Source: JBCBKZ01 sp039026975 (lineage in GTDB: Bacteria; Bacteroidota; Bacteroidia; J057). Taken from it: DNA of 37,925 nt. Below the pieces are notes generated by a model. The model saw nothing but the letters and a program-made list of their open reading frames with translations. It was not told where the DNA came from and did no database searches. Shown one piece after another: positions 32,470 to 37,925 of the stretch (within the stretch, counting starts at the first letter, position 1; each line of letters starts with the position of its first letter). Both the position numbers and the translations under genes were made by a program. The DNA is taken from assembly GCA_039026975.1 (NCBI GenBank), contig JBCCLI010000008.1:1-37925 (forward strand), read 5' to 3'.

Positions 32470-35400
32470 TTAGAAAGTTACTTGTAAACCTACTAACCAC
32501 TGACGTGGAGCAGGGAATCCACTTTCATCTACACCCATTTTCAAGTCATTATTAGGATTTTGTCCAGTGATGTTAATATCTGGATCAGGACCAGTGTAGT
32601 CAGTCAGTGTCCAGATGTTCTGTCCCTGTACATACAATCTTAGGTTACTAATCCCTAATACACCTACCATAGAAGGATCAAAGCTATATCCTAGCTGCAT
32701 AGTTCTTAGTCTTAGATAAGAACCATCTTCTACAAAGTAACTACTTGGGTTAGATCTAATGAAGTTAGTGTATCCACTTTCAGCACCTGGCGCCAGTCTT
32801 GGAAGAAGGGCATTAGGATTCTGAGGTGTCCATCCGTCATTTAATACTCTTGAACCTACACCCCCTACGAATACACGCATGTCAGTGAAGTATCTGTTGT
32901 GGTTCCAAAGGTCATTTCCTTGGTTCCAGAACCAGAACATATTGAAGTCAAAGTTTTTCCAGCTTAGGTCTACGTTGAAAGAAGTAGTGAAATCTGGGTG
33001 AGGACTTCCTAGGATAGTCTGGTCAGCATCAGTAATCTGTCCGTCTCCATTCAAGTCCTTAAATCTCCAGCTACCTACTACAGCTCCATCTTGGCTAAGT
33101 TCACCAAGCTGACTTGCATCTTGGAAGAATCCGTCAATTTGATATCCCCAGAAGTTAGAGATAGGCTCTCCTACTACTGTTCTTACTACGTTACTTAAAC
33201 GAGCAGCACCCTGTGTGAAGAATGTCTCAGGATTACCATCAATATCAACAACCTCATTCTGGTAACGCGTAAATAATACAGTTACATCATAAGAGAAGTC
33301 TCCAATCTGGTTTCTATGGGTAAGACTAGCTTCAAATCCTTGGTTTCTCATCTGACCCAAGTTAACGGCTGGCTGCTGTACTAGTGGCTCAAGCTCTGTA
33401 GGTACTCTTCCTATTAGGAGGTCCTTGGTATCATTGATAAAGTAGTTAAATGAAGCTACAAATCTACTTTGTAAGAATGAGGCATCAAGACCTATGTTAG
33501 TAGTCTCAGAGAACTCCCATACAGTAGTAGAACTTCCCTGACGTAAAGGTCTGTATCCAATAGCTGCACTTCCGTTAGTTCTGTTGATGTCATAGTTAGA
33601 AGTACCAATGTTAGAACCGAAGAGGGTAAATCTGTTACCTCCAGGTGCATTATCAATACTACCCATCTGTCCCCAACCCACACGGATTTTCAAATCATCT
33701 AACCAAGATACGTTCTGCATGAAGGCTTCCTCAGAAACTCTCCAACCAGCACCCACTGAAGGGAAGATACCATAACGCTCATCATCAACGAATTTTGATG
33801 TACCATCACGACGGATAGTGGCGTTGATCAGATACTTATTTTGGAAAATATAGTCAAGTCTACCGAAGTAAGATGCTAATCTCTCAGGAATAAAGCCGGA
33901 GCTAGAAGCTGAAGGAGTAGCAAACTGGTCTGTGTTCAAGTTAATGAAATCAGGATCTTCAAAGTCAAAGGTGTTAGTTCCTACACTGACAAGGCTCTGA
34001 TCAAGGCTGATAGCCTCAGTACCTGCCAGTAATTTTATCCTGTGGTCTCCAAATGTCTGCTCAGCAGTAAGGGTGTTAGTCCACGTCCAGTTTAGGTTAA
34101 ATCCACTTGTATTCCCTAATCCGGTGATACTGGTATTCTCAGAACTTTCATACGTAGTGTAAGTGATGTCCTTATTAAAGAAGTTAGTGAAGTCAACTCC
34201 AAAAGAAGTACGGATGGTAATCCAGTCTAATGGCTTGATTTCGGCAAAAGCATTACCAAATGCTCTGTATCTTTCTTCAAAGTCATCTGCATTTCTAAAT
34301 AGGTCAGCTACAGGGCTGGTTGCGTTACCTGACTCCCCTACAGCATTACCACCAAATCCACCACCTATGTCACGAGCGGGAATGTAAGGGACCATACGGT
34401 AAGCCCATGCCCATGGAGACTGCTCACCGAGTCTACCACCAGCAGCACTGGAACTACCTTCTCTTCTATCAAATGAGAACTGGAAGTTTTCACCAACCGT
34501 AATCCACTTCTTAGGAGAGAAAGAGGTATTCATACGAGCTGTGTAACGGTTATAGTCCGTTTTCTCGTAAGTACCTTGCTGTCCAAAGTAGTTTAAGCTG
34601 AAGTTGTAAGATCCATTCTGACTACCACCTGAAGCAGTAACCTGATGGTTCTGAATGATAGCAGGACGTAAAATCTCATCAAACCAGTTAGTACCACCTG
34701 TGGCCGTATTCATGATCTGGTAAGCAGCACCAAAGTCAGAAATGTCATACAAATCTGGATTCGCACGAGGATCATTGGCAGCTACACCACCTTTGAATCC
34801 TGGACTCACTACAATACGCTCAGGAATAGTAGGGTTAGCCATAGATCCGAATACTGGGTGAATGAAAGAAGTACCATTGTTCAGTTGTAGGTATTCTACA
34901 TATTCAGAGGTATTTAATACATCTGGATAGCTAGACTCAGGTACTGTCTGCACACCGAAGTATCCATCATAAGAGAAGGTAACAGGACCTTTCTTTCCAG
35001 CCTTAGTGGTAATAATGATTACCCCCTGGGCAGCACGCGCACCATAGATAGAAGCAGCAGTCGCATCTTTTAGTACCTGAACAGACTCAATGTCGTTAGG
35101 GTTGATACTACTGGCGTCCTTGGTAGGTACTCCATCAATAATGTACAGTGGGTTAGAAGAACCGAAAGAAGTAAATCCACGGATACGTACTTTTGCACCT
35201 GCTCCAGGTCTTGAGTCGTTAGACACAACTACCCCAGCAGCACGTCCCTGTAACTGCCCGGCAAGGTTGGCAGCAGGAGCCGTAAGTAGATCCTCTGTAT
35301 TTACTACCTCTACTGATCCCAGGATATCTCCTTTTCTTTCAGAAGTATACCCTGTTACTACCACCTCTTCCAGGTAAGATTCTGCCGAAACCATGGTAAT

Positions 35401-35712
35401 ATTTACCACTGAACGACCACCAATCTCAACTTCCTGTCTTTCATACCCTAAATAAGAGATGATTAAGGTAGTAGAACCATCTGGAACGGATAGTTGAAAC
35501 CTACCGTTTCCGTCTGTAAGTGTACCCTGAGTGGTACCCTTGATCGCTACAGATGCACCTACAAGTGCCTCACCGTCATCATTAGTAACGGTACCAGACA
35601 CGTCAGCTGCTACTGCAGAAGGCCCATCATTCGCAGACACCAGTAAGGGCGTCAAACAAACGAATAATATAAGGGCCTGTTGACATACTTTAAATAGTTT
35701 AGATAATAACAT
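32470..35712 (-). CDS. susC: SusC/RagA-family TonB-dependent outer-membrane transporter
   Basis: This is a 1080-residue protein. The signal peptide ends near residue 28, followed by a carboxypeptidase-regulatory-like domain (residues 38-115, VSGTVTNDDGEALVGASV) and a plug domain (residues of about 118-235). The plug carries the SusC hallmarks GQLQGRAAGV, VRIRGFTSFG, PLYIIDGVP, LKDATAASIYGARAAQGVIIITTK. A 22-strand barrel ends in an aromatic-terminated strand (QWLVGLQVTF). It imports oligosaccharides using TonB energy together with SusD. The absence of an N-terminal STN/FecR-interaction domain argues against direct anti-sigma signalling through this protein. It heads the main operon, or follows the small secreted protein if that gene is real. 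Confidence 0.96.
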   Translation of the reverse strand: MLLSKLFKVCQQALILFVCLTPLLVSANDGPSAVAADVSGTVTNDDGEALVGASVAIKGTTQGTLTDGNGRFQLSVPDGSTTLIISYLGYERQEVEIGGRSVVNITMVSAESYLEEVVVTGYTSERKGDILGSVEVVNTEDLLTAPAANLAGQLQGRAAGVVVSNDSRPGAGAKVRIRGFTSFGSSNPLYIIDGVPTKDASSINPNDIESVQVLKDATAASIYGARAAQGVIIITTKAGKKGPVTFSYDGYFGVQTVPESSYPDVLNTSEYVEYLQLNNGTSFIHPVFGSMANPTIPERIVVSPGFKGGVAANDPRANPDLYDISDFGAAYQIMNTATGGTNWFDEILRPAIIQNHQVTASGGSQNGSYNFSLNYFGQQGTYEKTDYNRYTARMNTSFSPKKWITVGENFQFSFDRREGSSSAAGGRLGEQSPWAWAYRMVPYIPARDIGGGFGGNAVGESGNATSPVADLFRNADDFEERYRAFGNAFAEIKPLDWITIRTSFGVDFTNFFNKDITYTTYESSENTSITGLGNTSGFNLNWTWTNTLTAEQTFGDHRIKLLAGTEAISLDQSLVSVGTNTFDFEDPDFINLNTDQFATPSASSSGFIPERLASYFGRLDYIFQNKYLINATIRRDGTSKFVDDERYGIFPSVGAGWRVSEEAFMQNVSWLDDLKIRVGWGQMGSIDNAPGGNRFTLFGSNIGTSNYDINRTNGSAAIGYRPLRQGSSTTVWEFSETTNIGLDASFLQSRFVASFNYFINDTKDLLIGRVPTELEPLVQQPAVNLGQMRNQGFEASLTHRNQIGDFSYDVTVLFTRYQNEVVDIDGNPETFFTQGAARLSNVVRTVVGEPISNFWGYQIDGFFQDASQLGELSQDGAVVGSWRFKDLNGDGQITDADQTILGSPHPDFTTSFNVDLSWKNFDFNMFWFWNQGNDLWNHNRYFTDMRVFVGGVGSRVLNDGWTPQNPNALLPRLAPGAESGYTNFIRSNPSSYFVEDGSYLRLRTMQLGYSFDPSMVGVLGISNLRLYVQGQNIWTLTDYTGPDPDINITGQNPNNDLKMGVDESGFPAPRQWLVGLQVTF

Positions 35713-35792
35713 AAAGTAGTAGTTAACAAAAAGATTGAATAATAGACCTTTATAGTTTGATTACTATTTCTTGTTCAAGTTAGAATAAATAT

Positions 35793-35813
35793 ATGATAAA
35801 AGATATATATCAT
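35793..35813. promoter_or_regulatory. Inverted repeat in front of susC
   Basis: ATGATA (35793-35798) and TATCAT (35808-35813) form an inverted repeat with a nine-base AT-rich centre, about 80 bp upstream of the susC start. On the minus strand TATATTTA nearby matches the -7 consensus TAnnTTTG except for its last base. Promoter or operator use is plausible but weak. Confidence 0.3.
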
Positions 35814-35841
35814 TTTCACTGAAATGTATCCTCCCCCCTGC

Positions 35842-36315
35842 CTAACATCTTTTATCTTTATGATTTATTGACACGTATTCATGGCCCAAGGATAATGTCC
35901 TTTCACCATGTTGATGCTTAATACCCCCTTCAGGCAGCTTACTCGGCTGAATTAGCCTCACTGCATATCGCGTGTGTACTTCCCGTACAGGTAAGCACAT
36001 ATCTTTAAGAGCATACTTCTCCACTTTACTCCCATATTGGGTAGAAATAGGTAGAGGACTAAAAGTGTATGGGAGAATCTCCCTGTATGAAAAAGAATTA
36101 TCTCGTATTATGCTTTCAACTGAGAAAGCTGAATGATGATGTTGATGAATTCCTTTATAAACAGAGGATGTGGAAGGAAAAGAGTTAGTATCTACTGATT
36201 GACTACGGTCTAATGGCAGCTCTAGGAAAGCTATATCTCTTCCATCTGCAGGCTGGATAAGCCCAAAGAGGGATGAAGAGAGTAATAGGATCAGCAGTTT
36301 CCCAGTTGTCGACAT
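35842..36315 (-). CDS. Small secreted protein of unknown function ahead of susC
   Basis: This 157-residue frame begins with a clear signal sequence (residues 5-25) and continues as a polar region with a His-rich segment (HQHHHS near residue 55-60, GIKHQHGE near residue 131-138). I recognise no family. It lies 129 bp upstream of susC on the same strand, between that gene and the putative operator. It could be the first gene of the operon, or an untranslated leader that happens to be open. The signal peptide is the main reason for keeping it. Confidence 0.45.
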   Translation of the reverse strand: MSTTGKLLILLLSSSLFGLIQPADGRDIAFLELPLDRSQSVDTNSFPSTSSVYKGIHQHHHSAFSVESIIRDNSFSYREILPYTFSPLPISTQYGSKVEKYALKDMCLPVREVHTRYAVRLIQPSKLPEGGIKHQHGERTLSLGHEYVSINHKDKRC

Positions 36316-36763
36316 ATAAGTCAGTAGTCATTTTATCCCCTCAAAAACTACGCTCTTAGAAATAGCGCATGGCTATTACATTTGCTAGCTTCAGAGAGGC
36401 TATCAGTTGGGATTGGCCTATAAATGAATGGGGAATCTTAGGTAAATGTGTTCCAGATAGTAGTTCCTCAGTCTTAGGTAATAGGTCAATTCATATTCAG
36501 TTTACCACTTTTTTAGGAGAATGCAAACGATTTAGTTAGCGGTATATAGCTTTTTTTATACATTTTTTTTCGGGAACGTTTGCAGAAAGCATAAGCCTTA
36601 TTTGGGAATTACAGTATGTATAATTTTCAAGGGAAAAGTTAAAAAATTGTTACCCAATTCGCTGTAATGTTGCATTCCTCTTAGTAGGCTGGAAATATGG
36701 GAATAGGTACTAGAATTAGCTATTTTTCTTTATTTGTTTATAATATTTTTCTAATCATTATCT
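36316..36763. other. Divergent control region between the polysaccharide operon and GH43
   Basis: This 448-bp region carries no gene. It must contain promoters for both directions and holds the inverted TGCAAACG pair. It also has several T-runs (36551-36570) and a very AT-rich stretch just before the GH43 start. Confidence 0.55.
36522..36584. promoter_or_regulatory. Inverted pair of TGCAAACGwT half-sites, LacI/CcpA-type operator candidate
   Basis: TGCAAACG (36522-36529) and CGTTTGCA (36577-36584) are exact inverse complements, and both extend by AT or AA toward the centre. Their centres are 55 bp apart, close to five helical turns. Each resembles one half of the palindrome bound by LacI-family sugar regulators. 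No LacI gene is in the window, so the regulator would be encoded elsewhere. Confidence 0.45.
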
Positions 36764-37789
36764 GTGGAGATTCGAAATCCTATTCTTCCCGGTTTTCATC
36801 CAGATCCTAGTATCCTACGCGTGGGGGAAAACTATTTTCTCGCAACCTCTACCTTTGAATGGTTTCCCGGTGTGAGAATCTATAACTCTCGAGATCTAGC
36901 CCATTGGGAGTACCTGACCAGTCCTTTGGCCAAGCGCGATTTATTAGACATTAAAGGTGTGCCAGATTCGTGTGGGGTTTGGGCACCGTGTTTATCTCAT
37001 GATGGTACTTTCTTTCATTTAGTATACAGTCAAGTAAGGAGTTTTGATGGCCTTTGGAAGGACACCCCAAATTATCTGATTATGGCTGAAAATATTGAAG
37101 GGCCCTGGTCATCACCTGTTTATTTAGGTTCTCATGGATTTGATGCCAGCCTTTTCCATGATGTAAATGGAGATGTATGGTATCTAAGCATGGAGGTGGA
37201 TCACAGGAGAGGAAAATTCTTCGGGGGGATCATTTTACAAGCTTATGATCCCGTTCATCAAAAATTAGTAGGACCTGTTCACAGAATATTTGCGGGTACT
37301 TCTTTAGGAAAGACAGAAGGCCCACATCTTTATCAAAAAGACGGATACTATTATTTACTGACAGCTGAAGGAGGAACGGAGTATGGGCATGCCGTTACGC
37401 TAGCCAGGTCCTCACACATCACGGGGCCATATGAGATTTTGCCTGATAACCCCCTATTAACAGCTAGTAACCATGCTGACCATCCACTTCAGAAAACAGG
37501 GCATGCTGATTTGGTCCAAACTCCTGAAGGAGTATGGTACATGGTCTTCTTAGCAGCGAGACCCCTTACTCCCCTTGGGGATTGCCCCTTAGGAAGAGAA
37601 GCCTGTATAGAGAGGTTGATCTGGCCGAAAGCTGGATGGCCCAGGTTGGAAACCGGAGGGAAACTAGCTAGGATGTCCATACCTGAAGGACTACCTGCCC
37701 GCCCTAACTTTATCAAGGAGAAGGTGGATTTTAGGAAACACCCTCTGCCTCTTACGGGTAACCCAATTCTCATCCTGGGGTATTCGTAG
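36764..37789 (+). CDS. GH43-family beta-xylosidase/arabinofuranosidase-like, 3'-truncated at an inverted repeat
   Basis: Translation starts at GTG (36764), directly giving the family N-terminus NPILPGFHPDPSI. The five-bladed propeller residues are present: base Asp14, pKa-modulating Asp127 (GFDASLF) and acid Glu185 (KTEGPHLY). Relatives have about 500-540 residues with a C-terminal beta-sandwich; this frame stops after 341. Family-like sequence ends at residue 330 (LPLT, position 37755), and the last ten residues read backwards into the inverted repeat. The protein has no signal peptide and would act in the cytoplasm unless exported otherwise. As it stands the gene is broken; whether in the cell or in the assembly is open. 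Confidence 0.85.
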   Translation: MEIRNPILPGFHPDPSILRVGENYFLATSTFEWFPGVRIYNSRDLAHWEYLTSPLAKRDLLDIKGVPDSCGVWAPCLSHDGTFFHLVYSQVRSFDGLWKDTPNYLIMAENIEGPWSSPVYLGSHGFDASLFHDVNGDVWYLSMEVDHRRGKFFGGIILQAYDPVHQKLVGPVHRIFAGTSLGKTEGPHLYQKDGYYYLLTAEGGTEYGHAVTLARSSHITGPYEILPDNPLLTASNHADHPLQKTGHADLVQTPEGVWYMVFLAARPLTPLGDCPLGREACIERLIWPKAGWPRLETGGKLARMSIPEGLPARPNFIKEKVDFRKHPLPLTGNPILILGYS

Positions 37790-37925
37790 AGATTGGTAGG
37801 TAAGAGGCAGAGGGTGTTTCCTAAAATCCACCTTCTCCTTGATCAAGTTAGGGCGGGCAGGTAGTCCTTCAGGTATGGATATCCTGGCTAGTTTCCCTCC
37901 GGTTTCCAACCTGGGCCATCCAGCT
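37630..37925. repeat. Large inverted repeat at the window end (126-bp arms, 44-bp centre)
   Basis: The left arm 37630-37755 and the right arm 37800-37925 are inverse complements with three mismatches in 126 bp. The mismatches change Met to Ile, Phe to Leu and one silent base. The right arm runs to the last base of the window, so its true length is unknown. The junction has a TTAC/GTAA microhomology (37752-37761). Confidence 0.95.
37756..37925 (-). pseudogene. Second GH43 copy, partial, tail-to-tail with the first
   Basis: Read from the window edge on the minus strand, the frame gives AGWPRLETGGKL through LPLT and then continues YQSLRIPQDENWVT. This is the expected junction to the C-terminal domain of this GH43 subfamily, and it ends at the inverted-repeat junction near 37758. 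The segment thus carries the correct continuation that the first copy lacks. Its 5' part is outside the window and its 3' part is missing. Confidence 0.7.

Noticed and set aside
37691..37909. Independent 72-residue minus-strand gene at the right end
   Set aside because: It is the second GH43 copy read from an internal TTG; its last third is antisense of the first copy.

Overview
The window looks like a chromosomal segment of a Bacteroidota bacterium, most likely a Cytophagales-type relative. The evidence is a SusC/SusD pair, several lipoproteins with acidic residues after the lipobox cysteine, FG-GAP/ASPIC proteins, a class I ribonucleotide reductase with the ATP-cone on the beta subunit, and Bacteroidota-style TAnnTTTG promoter boxes. 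Base composition is AT-rich. No rRNA, tRNA, CRISPR array or insertion sequence was recognised. Species cannot be named from the sequence.

Layout, left to right. (1) 1-5909, all minus strand: a LysR-type regulator, then a ComA-family (phosphosulfolactate synthase-like) protein, a stand-alone fumarate-reductase-like flavoprotein, a four-helix membrane protein, and a 4-hydroxybutyryl-CoA dehydratase-like protein cut by the window edge. It reads like an uncharacterised metabolic locus. (2) 6291-9560, minus strand: nrdB (N-terminal ATP-cone) and nrdA (no ATP-cone), with a strong terminator behind them and DnaA-box-like sites in front. (3) 9561-10470: a gene-free stretch of about 0.9 kb, then a plus-strand SWIM zinc-finger protein. 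(4) 12315-15758, minus strand: an overlapping three-gene membrane glycosylation operon (GT39, GT2, flippase-like). (5) 16048-17679, plus strand: a membrane-anchored repeat protein of unknown function, ending in a perfect hairpin terminator. (6) 17731-18775: a 1 kb gene-free stretch carrying two copies of a 97-bp block. On the minus strand each copy reads as a compact gene of about 77 nt with its own -7 box and its own intrinsic terminator, so I interpret it as a pair of undescribed small RNAs. (7) 18776-21265, plus strand: a secreted zinc metalloprotease.

(8) 21302-36315, minus strand: a polysaccharide utilisation locus. In transcription order it holds a small secreted protein, SusC, SusD, a hairpin attenuator, a large FG-GAP/ASPIC lipoprotein, an FG-GAP lipoprotein with a CxxCH motif, a type-B carboxylesterase, a GH16 beta-glucanase, a terminator, an SGNH hydrolase and a lipoprotein. 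A divergent GH43 gene (36764 onward) shares the upstream region, which has an inverted pair of TGCAAACG half-sites. SusCD would import oligosaccharides released by surface GH16, with the esterases removing acyl groups and GH43 trimming side chains. The substrate cannot be fixed from sequence. (9) 37630-37925: the window ends in a 126-bp-arm inverted repeat that cuts the GH43 gene and joins it tail-to-tail to a second, slightly different copy. This is either a real inverted duplication or a fold-back assembly artefact.
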